DNA of 55,987 nucleotides from Acidimicrobiales bacterium. GTDB lineage: Bacteria > Actinomycetota > Acidimicrobiia > Acidimicrobiales > VFJN01. Shown here piece after piece: positions 48,328 through 55,987 of the stretch; the stretch's first letter is position 1, and each line of letters starts with the position of its first letter. The DNA lies in the NCBI GenBank assembly GCA_035316325.1, contig DATHJB010000088.1, positions 1 through 55,987 on the forward strand, in the 5' to 3' direction. Below the pieces are notes generated by a model. It saw only the letters and a program-made list of their open reading frames with translations, was not told the origin of the DNA and searched no databases. The position numbers were made by a program, and so were the translations under genes.

Positions 48328-49740
48328 ATGGCGTGGGGACCGCGGCGGGCGGGTCTGGTGTTGGCGATGCTGTTCGTCGGCGGCTGCAGCAGCGGTGACG
48401 GGTCGGTGTTCGACCGCGTCGTGGTGGAGGCGACCACCACGACGACGACGGCCCCGCCCCGGCCGATGGACCTGATGTGGTCGACCTCGGGCGTCCGGTT
48501 CGCGTCCCGGCCGGTGCTGGTGGGTGAGCGGCTGGTGGCCTACGTCGCTGCGGACGGGGGCCTCTGGCTCACGGCGTACGAGGCCACGACGGGCGTCGAG
48601 GCGTGGCGCCGGGAGTCGACGGCGTCGTTCGTCACCAATGGCGTCGGCATCCCGGTCACCGCGGACGACCGCCTCGCCTTCCACATGGTCGCCCGGGGGA
48701 CGGAGACCGCCGCGATCGAGGCCGTCGACGTCGCCACCGGCGAACCGGCGTGGATCACCGAGGCGTCGTCGGAGGGGTTCGGCGACGTGCTGGAGATCTG
48801 TCCCGACCTGCCGGGCCAGCTGTGCGTGACCGCCTACGACTCCGACGCCGGGTCGCTGTGGCAGGTCGACGCCGCGACGGGCGCGGTCGGCCGGACCGAC
48901 CAGCTCGACGGCCGGGAGCTGGCGGCGGGTCTCTACGACCTGCGGGGTGACGGCGACGAGCAGGTCGCCCGGGTGGTCGACGGCCAGGTGACCTGGCAGC
49001 GGCCGCCGGCCGAGCTGTTCCAGGGCCGGGACGTCACCTCCGACGGCGGGTGGCAGTGGCAGGAGCACGAGGGGCTGCTGGTCGGCTGGCTCGGCTCCCG
49101 GCAGGAGTGGCCGGACACCGGTGAGCTGGCGTTCGTCCCGCAGTACATGGCCGGTGTCGACGCCGCGACCGGCGAGACCCGGTGGGTGGCCGAGGGCGCT
49201 CCCACCTGCGGCAGCCGCCTGTGGGGCATGAGCCTTCGGGTCGACGGCGCCGAGCCGTGGATCCGCTGCCGCATGACCGGCACCTACCACCTCGAGGACG
49301 GCTCGATCGTGCGGACCGTGGTCACGGACGCGGTGATGGAGGGCTTCGACCCGGCGACAGGGGCGACCACCTGGACCGTGCCGCTCGGGCCGGCCTCGGC
49401 GCTCAGCGACGACACGAAGCCGCTGACCCGTCTGACCCCGACGGCCTTCACGCTCGTCCGCGACGACGGCTCCCGGGTCGCCGTCGACGTGGCCGCTGGC
49501 GAGGCGATCGAGGTGCTCGAGGACGCCGTCGGCTGGTGCATCGGCACCAACAAGGTCGACTACCTCGACGGCGCCGATCCGCCCTTCCGCTACGGCGAGG
49601 ACTTCACCACCCCGTGCGACCTCGCCGGCAACCGCCAACTGGCGCCGATGGACCCGGACCCCGACCTCGGCGCGCCGGGTGACGGGCGCTTCGCCTGGGT
49701 CGATGCCGAGGGACTCCACGTGGCCCGAGAGGCGCCTTAG
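48328..49740 (+). CDS. Beta-propeller (PQQ-like) lipoprotein
   Basis: A 470-residue exported lipoprotein. The N-terminus RRAGLVLAMLFVGGC has a clear lipobox (VGGC), followed by a serine/threonine-rich linker with TTTTTTAPP. The rest is a series of beta-propeller blades of the PQQ type: LTAYEATTGVEAWRRES, IEAVDVATGEPAWITEA, MAGVDAATGETRWVAEG, and FDPATGATTWTVPLG repeat the DxxTGxxxW pattern. There is no visible quinoprotein metal or cofactor site, so a binding or scaffold role is likelier than dehydrogenase activity. The ATG at 48328 is 58 bases from the divergent ttuB start. The last codon overlaps the stop of the convergent gene. Confidence 0.85.
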   Translation: MAWGPRRAGLVLAMLFVGGCSSGDGSVFDRVVVEATTTTTTAPPRPMDLMWSTSGVRFASRPVLVGERLVAYVAADGGLWLTAYEATTGVEAWRRESTASFVTNGVGIPVTADDRLAFHMVARGTETAAIEAVDVATGEPAWITEASSEGFGDVLEICPDLPGQLCVTAYDSDAGSLWQVDAATGAVGRTDQLDGRELAAGLYDLRGDGDEQVARVVDGQVTWQRPPAELFQGRDVTSDGGWQWQEHEGLLVGWLGSRQEWPDTGELAFVPQYMAGVDAATGETRWVAEGAPTCGSRLWGMSLRVDGAEPWIRCRMTGTYHLEDGSIVRTVVTDAVMEGFDPATGATTWTVPLGPASALSDDTKPLTRLTPTAFTLVRDDGSRVAVDVAAGEAIEVLEDAVGWCIGTNKVDYLDGADPPFRYGEDFTTPCDLAGNRQLAPMDPDPDLGAPGDGRFAWVDAEGLHVAREAP

Positions 49741-49985
49741 CGCTTGGGGGTGCCGTAGATCTCGGTGGTGTGGTCGATACGGATGGCCTGGCCGGGCTTG
49801 ATCTCGCCCCGGAAGACCAGCTCGGGCTCGCTGCCGACGACACGGCGGAGGCGGCGCAGCACCCAGGCCGCGACGGCGATCCAGAACCAGCTGCGGGAGC
49901 TGCCGAGCACGCCCCGCTGGACGCCGCGCGACTGCAGCAGGCCCAGCAGGTTGTCGGTGCGGGAGGAGGAGCGGCGACGTGCCAT
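49737..49985 (-). CDS. Small hypothetical membrane protein
   Basis: An 82-residue protein: a basic start MARRRSSSRTDN, one hydrophobic segment (SSRSWFWIAVAAWVLRRL) and a soluble end GEIKPGQAIRIDHTTEIYGT. ATG at 49985 follows TGAGGCTCCG. Its TAA (49739-49737) shares two bases with the TAG (49738-49740) of the convergent lipoprotein gene. It is the last of three small membrane genes on the minus strand. Confidence 0.65.
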   Translation of the reverse strand: MARRRSSSRTDNLLGLLQSRGVQRGVLGSSRSWFWIAVAAWVLRRLRRVVGSEPELVFRGEIKPGQAIRIDHTTEIYGTPKR

Positions 49986-49992
49986 CGGAGCC

Positions 49993-50214
49993 TCAGACCC
50001 GGCGGATCTCGACGATGGTGGTCTTCTTCTTGCCACCGCGCACGCCGAGCAGGAAGGTGATCACCAGCAGGACCAGGCCGAGCACCACGCCGATGCTCAC
50101 GACCGTGTTCTTCGTGGAGGCGATCCCCTCCTGGGCACCGCCGTAGACCTCGCGGAGCTTGGACTCGAGGTCGTCGCGGGTGACGGGCCGGTTGGCCGAG
50201 GCAACGTCAGTCAT
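49993..50214 (-). CDS. Small hypothetical membrane protein
   Basis: A 73-residue protein: a charged helix (DDLESKLREVYGGAQEGIA) followed by one transmembrane helix (TVVSIGVVLGLVLLVITFLL) and a Lys-rich tail. ATG at 50214 follows AGGAG at six bases; that site overlaps the stop codon of the previous gene, so they are probably coupled. No family identified. Confidence 0.72.
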   Translation of the reverse strand: MTDVASANRPVTRDDLESKLREVYGGAQEGIASTKNTVVSIGVVLGLVLLVITFLLGVRGGKKKTTIVEIRRV

Positions 50215-50223
50215 TCGAGGCTC

Positions 50224-50529
50224 CTAGTTCCGCTTCCCGATCCGGCTGGCGGCGAGGGCCCCGAGCAGTGAGGCCGTCAGCAGCACCAGCAGGTACGGCA
50301 CCCACGACCAGTTGCCCGCGAACGTGCTGCCGGTGAGCTCCTGCAGGGCCCGCAGCATCGCCAGCAGCAGCAGGACGACGCCCATGCTGCCCAGCACCAC
50401 GCCGGCGAACCCGTACACGAGGTAACGGCCGACGCCCTTGAGCGGTTCGACCGTCTCCTGACGTGCGTAGTCCTTCGTCAGCACCCACAGTTCGCTGACG
50501 ATCTGCGGCACGCTCTTGTTCTCGGGCAA
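50224..50529 (-). CDS. Phage-holin-superfamily/DUF1469-like small membrane protein
   Basis: A 101-residue protein with two hydrophobic segments (LVYGFAGVVLGSMGVVLLLL, and VPYLLVLLTASLLGALAASR) after an amphipathic helix. This resembles putative actinobacterial holin-like proteins and the DUF1469 family. There is no lysin or other phage gene nearby, so the family name should not be read as phage origin. The start appears to be TTG at 50529, supported by GAGGGG nine bases upstream. First gene of the three-gene membrane cluster. Confidence 0.7.
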   Translation of the reverse strand: MPENKSVPQIVSELWVLTKDYARQETVEPLKGVGRYLVYGFAGVVLGSMGVVLLLLAMLRALQELTGSTFAGNWSWVPYLLVLLTASLLGALAASRIGKRN

Positions 50530-50610
50530 CGCGAAATCCCCTCTACCGGAGGTCTCGTTGTAGCACGTCGACGACCCCCGCTCGGCGATCCCGGGTCGGG
50601 CGCGGGGCGG

Positions 50611-52260
50611 TCACGACGGGGCCGCGGCGGGCTGCAGGGCCGCGATGTCGACGCCGCGCGGGTAGGCCACCAGGATCTCCGCCAGTCCCGTGCGCCACTC
50701 CCTCGCCGAGCTGTCGCTGATCGAGGGGGCGTTGGCGATGTAGGAGAACACCAGGCTGCCGCCCTGCAGCGGATCGACCCGGCCGGCCAGCGCCGTCACC
50801 GTGTTGAGCGTGCCGGTCTTGGCGTGCATGCGGCCGTCCACGGGGGTGCCGTCGAAGTCGGCGAGGAGGGTGCCGGTCTCGCCGGCCACCGACGAGTGCT
50901 CCACCAGCTGCGGTCCCGTGTCGGGCCGGGTGAGGAGGCTCGTCAGGAACTGGCAGGTGGTCCGGTTGTCGTACGACAGGCCCGAGCCGTCGACGACCTC
51001 GACGCCGGTCATGTCGATCCCGGCCTCGTTGAGCAGCTGGCCGGTGGCGGCCACCCCGGCGTCCCAGGTGCCGGTGCCGGACTCGCGCTTGCCGATCTCC
51101 TTCATGAGCAGCTCGGCGGTGTCGTCGTCGCTCTCGGTCAGCATCTCGCCGACGATGTCGACCAGCGGCGCCGACGGCAGGGTGGCCACGGTGGTCAGCG
51201 TCGCTCCCGCGGGGGCCGTGCCGCTGCGGGGTGCGCCGTCGACGGCCACGCCCCGCTCCCGCAGCAGGGTGGTGAGCTTGAGGGCGGCGTGGGCGGCCGC
51301 GTCGGGCGCCGGGGTGCGGGCCTGCTCGCCCTCGTACTGGGGCGGGAAGCCCTCGTACCCGTCGTCGATCATCAGCGCCCCGAGCTGGCCGACCACGTTC
51401 TGGGGCTGGTAGCGCTCCGGCCAGGTGGGGTGGAAGCGCTGGGTGTCGTAGCGGCTGCCGTCGCCGACGATGCTGCCGGTGATCCGGGTGATGCCGGCGG
51501 CCTTGATGGCGTCGGCGAGCTTGGCCGGGTCGTTGACCAGCGACGGTGGCCGGTCCTTGTAGAGCTGCTGGGCGAAGGGGCCGGTGGTGAGCACCGGGTC
51601 GCCGCCGCCGACGACGTAGACGTCGCCCTCCACGACCCCGCCCGCCGGGGCGGCCGTGGTGCTGGCGACGGTGTCGAGGGTGGCGTCCGGGCCCATCGAC
51701 AGCAGCGCCGCGGTGCCGGTCACCAGCTTCTGGTTCGACGCCGGGGCCAGCGGCACGGTGGGGTTCTGCGCGAACAGCGCCTCGCCGCCCGACTGCACGA
51801 CCAGGCAGCTGTCGGCCGGCGACCCGGTCATGAACGCCGAGAGGTCGGCCTGCAGCCGGCGGCTGGCGACGGGCGCCGCCACCAGCTCGGGCACCCGCCG
51901 GGCGGAGAGGACCGGGGTGACGGGCGTCGGGGCGGCGACGTCGGTGGCGGTGTCGCTGCGGTTCAGCAGGAAGGCTGCGGTGGCGGTGACGACGGCGACC
52001 GTCCCCAGCAGCACCGGCACCACCCAGCCGGGCAGGCGCCGTTCGGGCTGGGGCGGCGCGGGGCGCCCGGGCGGCGGCGGCAGGTCCCCGGGGGCGTTGA
52101 GGCGCTGGGCCCGCATCCGCTCCCGGAGGCGTTCGCTCTCCCGCAGGCGCGGGGGCACGACGTCGGACGGCGGGGGCTCGGGCGTCGCCGACCGGTGGTC
52201 GGCCGGTCGGGTGCGCCGGGTCGCGCCCTTGGCGAAGTGCCGCGGTGTGTCGTCGCTCAT
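50611..52260 (-). CDS. dacB: D-alanyl-D-alanine carboxypeptidase/endopeptidase (PBP4, S13 family)
   Basis: A 549-residue DacB-type penicillin-binding protein that trims peptidoglycan peptides. A basic, Pro-rich cytosolic leader of about 95 residues precedes a transmembrane helix (WVVPVLLGTVAVVTATAAFL). The SxxK motif is PLAPASNQKLVTGTAALLS with the nucleophile in SNQK. The second motif is DGSGLSYDNRTTCQ, and KTG is in GRMHAKTGTLNTV. ATG at 52260 lies eight bases after the next gene's stop. The gene follows the CoA-ligase pair on the same strand, so it may be in the same transcript. Confidence 0.93.
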   Translation of the reverse strand: MSDDTPRHFAKGATRRTRPADHRSATPEPPPSDVVPPRLRESERLRERMRAQRLNAPGDLPPPPGRPAPPQPERRLPGWVVPVLLGTVAVVTATAAFLLNRSDTATDVAAPTPVTPVLSARRVPELVAAPVASRRLQADLSAFMTGSPADSCLVVQSGGEALFAQNPTVPLAPASNQKLVTGTAALLSMGPDATLDTVASTTAAPAGGVVEGDVYVVGGGDPVLTTGPFAQQLYKDRPPSLVNDPAKLADAIKAAGITRITGSIVGDGSRYDTQRFHPTWPERYQPQNVVGQLGALMIDDGYEGFPPQYEGEQARTPAPDAAAHAALKLTTLLRERGVAVDGAPRSGTAPAGATLTTVATLPSAPLVDIVGEMLTESDDDTAELLMKEIGKRESGTGTWDAGVAATGQLLNEAGIDMTGVEVVDGSGLSYDNRTTCQFLTSLLTRPDTGPQLVEHSSVAGETGTLLADFDGTPVDGRMHAKTGTLNTVTALAGRVDPLQGGSLVFSYIANAPSISDSSAREWRTGLAEILVAYPRGVDIAALQPAAAPS

Positions 52261-52267
52261 GCGTCGC

Positions 52268-53755
52268 TCACCCGAGGGGAAGGCCGCGGCGTTGGAGCCA
52301 GCGGGAGCGCTGCCACAGGTGGTCGAGGGCGGCGACGGCGCGGTTGGCGGAGGCGTGGCACAGCCGGCCCGCCTCGCGCATGGTGGCGACGGCGGGGTTG
52401 TCGGGCGAGGCGACGGCCAGCTCGGTGGCCACCAGCACGGGCTTGCCGGTGCGGTCGCTGGCCTCGATGGCCGCCTGGGCGAAGCGGGCGTCCTGGCGCT
52501 CGTGGTAGGCGACGATGCGCTCGAGCCCGTGGTCCGGGTAGAAGCGGCCCCGGCGCATGAGCTTGGCCTCGTTCGACTGGATGCCGATGCCCAGGAAGAT
52601 CACGGCGTCGATCTCGGAGTGGCCCGCCACCAGGTCGAGCACGGCGGGCACGGTGTCGCGGGTCTCGCCGCCGGCCAGGTCGATCGGGTTGTTGCGGCTC
52701 CAGCGGGGCGGCAGGTGCTCGTCGATCGCGGCCCGCAGGTCGTCGGGCAGGGCCGCCAGCTGGAGGCTCGTCTGGCTGAGGGCATCGGCGGTGGCGACGC
52801 CCCAACCCCCGGCCGTGGTCACGACGGCCACCCGGTTCCCCTGCGGCAGCGGCTGGGTGGCGAAGGTGGCGGCGACGTCGAACGCCTGCTCCACCGTGGC
52901 CGCCCGCTGCACGCCGGCCTGGCGGGCCATGCCGTCGAACACGCGGTCGTCGCTGGCCAGCGACCCGGTGTGGCTGGCCGCGGCCCGCTGTCCGTCGGCG
53001 GAGCGCCCGCCCTTCACCAGCACCACCGGCAGCCGCTCGGACACCTGGCGCAGGCGCTCGTAGACGGCCCGCCCCTCCCCCACGGCCACGCCCTCGATGT
53101 AGGCGAGGGCGACCGCGGTCTCGGGGTCGGTGGCGAAGTACTCGAGGAAGTCGGGCACCGCGACCGCCGCGGCGTTGCCGGCCGACACCGCTCGGCTGAT
53201 GCCGACGCCGGTCTGACCGGCGTAGTTCTGGAAGGCGCTGACCAGGTTGCCCGACTGGCTGGCGACGCCGATCCGCCCCCGCGGCGGGTAGGGCCCGACG
53301 ATCTGCGCGCACAGCTGGGCCGGGGTCGAGACCACGCCCTGGCCGTTGGGGCCGGCGAGCAGGATGCCCAGCTCCTCGGCCAGGGCGACCAGCTCGTCCT
53401 GGGCGCGGCGGCCCTCGTCGCCTGCCTCGCCGTAGCCGGCCGAGGCGATGAAGGCGGCGGTGATGCCCTTGGCGGCGCAGGCCTTGAGGAGCTCGGGGTT
53501 GGCGCCGGCGGGGGTGCAGACGAACGCGAGGTCGATCTCGCCGTCGGGGAGCTCGGCGACGTCGCGGGCCGTGGCGATGCCCAGGACCTCGGCGCCGTCG
53601 CGGTTGGTGGCGTAGATACCGCCCTGGTAGCCGCACGACAGGATGTTGTGGAGGGCCACGAAGCCGAACTTGCCGGGGTGCGTGGAGGCGCCGGCGACCA
53701 GCACGGCCCGGGGGTCGAACAGGGCCCGGAACTGCTCGGGGGTGTGGCGGGTCAC
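52268..53755 (-). CDS. CoA-binding/ligase alpha subunit of an acyl-CoA synthetase (ADP-forming)-like pair
   Basis: A 495-residue protein with the domain order of the alpha part of ADP-forming acyl-CoA synthetases: a CoA-binding Rossmann domain (FDPRAVLVAGASTHPGKFGF), succinyl-CoA ligase-like domains (GPNGQGVVSTPAQLCAQIVG), and the phospho-histidine segment AAASHTGSLASDDRVFDGMA, whose His would be phosphorylated. QSGNLVSAFQNYAGQTGVG also belongs to this fold. The GTG start overlaps the beta-subunit stop by four bases (GTGA). In most bacteria alpha and beta are fused or adjacent; here they are adjacent and coupled. The acyl substrate is unknown. Confidence 0.85.
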   Translation of the reverse strand: MTRHTPEQFRALFDPRAVLVAGASTHPGKFGFVALHNILSCGYQGGIYATNRDGAEVLGIATARDVAELPDGEIDLAFVCTPAGANPELLKACAAKGITAAFIASAGYGEAGDEGRRAQDELVALAEELGILLAGPNGQGVVSTPAQLCAQIVGPYPPRGRIGVASQSGNLVSAFQNYAGQTGVGISRAVSAGNAAAVAVPDFLEYFATDPETAVALAYIEGVAVGEGRAVYERLRQVSERLPVVLVKGGRSADGQRAAASHTGSLASDDRVFDGMARQAGVQRAATVEQAFDVAATFATQPLPQGNRVAVVTTAGGWGVATADALSQTSLQLAALPDDLRAAIDEHLPPRWSRNNPIDLAGGETRDTVPAVLDLVAGHSEIDAVIFLGIGIQSNEAKLMRRGRFYPDHGLERIVAYHERQDARFAQAAIEASDRTGKPVLVATELAVASPDNPAVATMREAGRLCHASANRAVAALDHLWQRSRWLQRRGLPLG

Positions 53756-54405
53756 GAGGGCTCCAGCTCCAGCTCGACGAGGGCGTCGACGGCGATCGGG
53801 CGGCCGTCGACGATGAGCAGCGGGTTCAGGTCGGCGGAGGCGACGTCGGGCCGCTCGGTCGCCGCCTGCGAGAGGCCCAGGAGCACGTCGGCGACGGCGT
53901 CCCGGTCGACCGCGGGCTCGCCCCGGAACTCGCCGAGGAGTGCCTGGGTGGCCAGGTCGTCGATCATCTCCTCGGCGTCGGTGCGGGTGATCGGCACCAG
54001 CCGGAAGGCGACGTCGGCGACGGCCTCGGCCAGGATCCCGCCCACGCCCAGCATCACGGTGGTGCCGAACTGCTCGTCACGGTGGAGGCCGGCGATGAGC
54101 TCCCGGGTGGCCCGCAGCATGGGGGCGACCAGGAGGTGGACCTCGCCGTCCTCGGGCGTGGCCGCGGCCAGCAGCGCCTCGGCCGCCTCCCGCACGGCGT
54201 CGGCGGCGGAGAGGTTCAGGCGGACCAGGCCGCGCTCGGTCTTGTGGGCGATCCCGTCGCCCCCCAGCTTGACCACGACCGGGTAGCCGACCGCTTCGGC
54301 GGCCACCACCGCGTCGGCAGCGGTCGTCACCACGTGTTCTGCGGGGAAGGGCACGCCGAAGCCGCCCAGCAGCTCCTTCGAGCCCGCTTCGGAGAGGGTG
54401 GGCAC
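53752..54405 (-). CDS. ATP-grasp beta subunit of an acyl-CoA synthetase (ADP-forming)-like pair
   Basis: A 217-residue ATP-grasp protein, the nucleotide-binding partner of the following alpha gene. VGYPVVVKLGGDGIAHKTER carries the ATP-grasp lysine and the KT/HK segment, GLVRLNLSAADAVREAAEAL follows, and DLNPLLIVDGRPIAVDALVE is the conserved end. Length is typical for the small beta part of ACD enzymes. The GTG at 54405 lies 41 bases from the left end of the IS481 element, so the element has inserted just upstream of this gene and may affect its promoter. Confidence 0.87.
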   Translation of the reverse strand: MPTLSEAGSKELLGGFGVPFPAEHVVTTAADAVVAAEAVGYPVVVKLGGDGIAHKTERGLVRLNLSAADAVREAAEALLAAATPEDGEVHLLVAPMLRATRELIAGLHRDEQFGTTVMLGVGGILAEAVADVAFRLVPITRTDAEEMIDDLATQALLGEFRGEPAVDRDAVADVLLGLSQAATERPDVASADLNPLLIVDGRPIAVDALVELELEPS

Positions 54406-54446
54406 GAGTGGCCACGTTAGTTACGCGCCCCACCCTCCCCGAAGTC

Positions 54447-54554
54447 GCGAGTCATCTCTGGTCGTTCCGGCGAGGACGAGTCGTTTCTGGTCGGTCTCCG
54501 ACTTGTTGGCTGTCGTGAGATCGCTGACAGGGATGTGGCGGGACATCGCTGACA
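54447..54554 (+). repeat. Left end of the IS481-family element with four iterons
   Basis: Two copies of cgagtcNtNtNtggtcg (starting near 54448 and 54477, 29 bp apart) are followed by two copies of atcgctgaca (54520 and 54545, 25 bp apart). The region ends at the transposase leader. These are plausible binding sites for transposase. Confidence 0.65.
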
Positions 54555-54582
54555 CCTGAGTTGGGCGGTAGGCCTCGTGGCC

Positions 54583-55746
54583 ATGGCTGTCCGGAAGGTG
54601 GTTGCGATGGAAGCGAAGCTGTTGGCGGTGTTCTCCAGCGGGTTGTCGCTGGATGTGACAGCGCTGTGCCGGGAGCTGGGTATCTCCCGGCAGAGTTTCT
54701 ACAAGTACCGGCGCCGCTGGGTGGTGGAGGGCCCGTCGGGTCTGGTGGAGCGTTCACGTCGGCCTCATTGTTCGCCAGGCCAGATACCGGCGGAGATCGA
54801 GGACCGCATCGTGGGGCTGCGTAAGGAGCTGCCGGTCGATAAGGGGGCTCAGACGATCGCGTATCACTTGGCCCGGGATCCCGATGTCGAGGTGGTGCCG
54901 TCGGTGTCGGCGATCCATCGGGCGTTGGTGCGCCGGGGCATGGTGGTCCCCCAGCCGGACAAGCGCCCGAAGTCGTCGTATCGGCGCTTCGAGTGGCCCC
55001 GTCCCAATGACGCCTGGCAGATCGACGCCACGTGCTGGGCGCTTGCTGATGGCCAGGAGGTGTGGATCATGGACGTACTCGATGACCATTCCCGGGTCTT
55101 GGTCGCCGCCAGGGTCGTTGCCGGTCCCACCGCCAAGGCTGCCTGGGATGCCTTCTCTCACGCTGTCGCTGATTGGGGTCTGCCCGCCCGGGTGATGAGC
55201 GACAACGGGCTGTGCTTCACCGGCCGGTTCCGGGGCCGCGACGTGGACTTCGAACGCCAGCTACGAGCCCTGGGAATCCACCACATGCTCTCCAGCCCCG
55301 GACACCCTCAGACCTGCGGCAAGCTCGAACGCTCCCACCAGACCACCAAGAACTGGCTCCGCACCCAACCCTGCGCTGGAACCCACGACCAGCTCCAAGA
55401 CCAGCTCGACGTTTGGCGCCACCACTACAACCACCATCGGCCCCACAGCTCCCTCGATGGCGCCACCCCCTACCAGCGCTGGTCTGCCAGCGAGTCCGCC
55501 ACCCCCGCTGGACCCGCGATCCCAGGACCACGACGTGGTTCGCTGCACACCGTCTCCAGCGCCGGGCACATCGGCTGGCGACGCTGGACCATCGCCGTCG
55601 GCTACCCGCTGCGAGGTCAACAAGTCCTCGTCATCGCCCAAGACCACGACCTCGCCATCCACGGACAGACCGGCCTCATCCGACGCCTCACCATCAACCC
55701 CAACCGCCGCTACCAGCCATCAGGCCAACCACCCAAACCCAACTAG
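54583..55746 (+). CDS. IS481-family DDE transposase
   Basis: A transposase of 387 residues. The N-terminal helix-turn-helix includes TALCRELGISRQSFYKYRRR, followed by PHCSPGQIPAEIEDRIVGLR. The rve-type DDE catalytic core shows WQIDATCWALADGQ (first Asp), RVMSDNGLCFTG (second Asp) and GKLERSHQTTKNWL (Glu), all intact. HHYNHHRPHSSLDGATPYQ is the usual C-terminal block of the family. ATG at 54583 was chosen over a GTG six bases upstream. It has no frameshift or stop, so it may still be active. Confidence 0.93.
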   Translation: MAVRKVVAMEAKLLAVFSSGLSLDVTALCRELGISRQSFYKYRRRWVVEGPSGLVERSRRPHCSPGQIPAEIEDRIVGLRKELPVDKGAQTIAYHLARDPDVEVVPSVSAIHRALVRRGMVVPQPDKRPKSSYRRFEWPRPNDAWQIDATCWALADGQEVWIMDVLDDHSRVLVAARVVAGPTAKAAWDAFSHAVADWGLPARVMSDNGLCFTGRFRGRDVDFERQLRALGIHHMLSSPGHPQTCGKLERSHQTTKNWLRTQPCAGTHDQLQDQLDVWRHHYNHHRPHSSLDGATPYQRWSASESATPAGPAIPGPRRGSLHTVSSAGHIGWRRWTIAVGYPLRGQQVLVIAQDHDLAIHGQTGLIRRLTINPNRRYQPSGQPPKPN

Positions 55747-55852
55747 CGTCAGCGAAGTCCCGAGACACCTGTCAGCGATGTCCCGCGACATCACACGTCG
55801 GAGACCGACCACAAGCGACTCGAGAGCAACCGAACGACCACAGACGACTCGC
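55747..55852 (-). repeat. Right end of the IS481-family element with four iterons
   Basis: It mirrors the left end. tgtcagcgat (55770-55779) and cgtcagcgaa (55747-55756) are complements of the atcgctgaca motif 23 bp apart. The outer 56 bases then repeat the cgagtcNtNtNtggtcg pair in inverse orientation, ending at gactcgc (55846-55852). Confidence 0.65.
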
Positions 55853-55881
55853 CAGCCTGCCGGGGAACCAGCCGGCTACGG

Positions 55882-55987
55882 CTAGGGCAACGTCGGGACC
55901 AGCCCGAACTCCTCGCGCATCGCCGTCTCGGCCGCCCGCACCGCCCGGCGGTGGGCCTTGAAGAGGACGTCGCGGTCGGTGACGTCG
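55882..55987 (-). CDS. C-terminal fragment of an unidentified gene (5' end outside the window)
   Basis: An open frame enters from the right edge and stops at TAG (55884-55882). It encodes about 35 residues: DRDVLFKAHRRAVRAAETA, then MREEFGLVPTLP. The strongly helical, basic character looks like a genuine C-terminus, but no family can be assigned. It ends 30 bases from the IS right end. Confidence 0.5.
   Translation of the reverse strand, partial: DVTDRDVLFKAHRRAVRAAETAMREEFGLVPTLP

Larger units (their letters stand above)
54447..55852 (+). mobile_element. IS481-family insertion sequence, about 1.4 kb, apparently complete
   Basis: One full-length transposase gene is flanked by long inverted ends. 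The outermost 56 bases (54447-54502 and 55797-55852) can be aligned without gaps, with 45 identities by my hand count. They are followed inward by a second region with tandem atcgctgaca motifs. The true boundaries are uncertain: some IS481 ends start at a TGT, as found at 54511, which would leave the outer 56 bases as host repeats. No target-site duplication was convincing. It separates the ACD beta gene from the next minus-strand gene and does not visibly interrupt a gene. Confidence 0.75.

Noticed and set aside
50224..50529. Prophage remnant suggested by the holin-like protein
   Set aside because: No lysin, integrase, capsid or other phage gene lies nearby, and holin-superfamily proteins are common in actinobacterial chromosomes.

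Overview
The window is GC-rich, densely coding chromosomal DNA with many GTG and some TTG starts and many ATGA/GTGA four-base overlaps. A complete Pup-proteasome system, DUF4193 and DUF3866 proteins, F420-type oxidoreductases and a Rv209x-like pafABC-tat-helY gene order point to an actinobacterium. Acidimicrobiia is my best guess, made from protein character alone.

Layout. 1-12.1 kb is catabolic: the end of an acyl-CoA synthetase, a large LuxR-type ATPase regulator, a small AT-richer secreted protein, a LIV-type ABC importer (livF, livG, fused livHM, binding lipoprotein) and a pair of acyl-CoA dehydrogenases. A perfect match to the KstR operator consensus sits at the promoter of that pair. 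12.2-23.4 kb is mixed: a secreted protein, a cysteine-free Rrf2 regulator, a low-complexity RGG-like protein, enoyl-CoA hydratase, GNAT, DUF4193, a tandem ThyX-like protein, an M20 amidohydrolase, an MDR dehydrogenase and an LLM oxidoreductase.

23.4-44.6 kb is the Pup-proteasome neighbourhood, mostly on the minus strand. Upstream to downstream it runs mpa, a divergent membrane HEXXH protein, dop, pup, a frameshifted endonuclease VII relic, prcB, prcA, a zinc-ribbon/DUF6777 membrane protein, pafA, DUF3866, pafB, pafC, lepB, then (past a divergent GDPD gene) two small genes, tatB, tatC, helY and a YegS-like protein. Mpa ends in GQYL and Pup ends in GGQ, so the pathway should need Dop deamidation before PafA ligation.

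44.8-48.3 kb holds a ferredoxin, a MarP-like protease, and a tightly coupled ttuB-ttuA-trmI cassette. TtuA carries every cluster and zinc cysteine of Thermus TtuA, and TrmI makes m1A58, so the cassette looks dedicated to tRNA T-loop modification (s2U54/m1A58). The ubiquitin-like TtuB ends in GG followed by two extra residues. Two unrelated ubiquitin-like systems (Pup and TtuB) therefore lie about 9 kb apart.

48.3-56 kb holds a beta-propeller lipoprotein, three small membrane proteins, a PBP4-type DacB, a split acyl-CoA synthetase (ADP-forming)-like pair, and an apparently intact IS481-family element with unusually long iteron-bearing ends. The window closes in the 3' end of an unidentified minus-strand gene. 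I saw no rRNA, convincing tRNA or CRISPR array. No gene-free stretch exceeds 300 bases; the two longest are 604-872 and 15278-15535.
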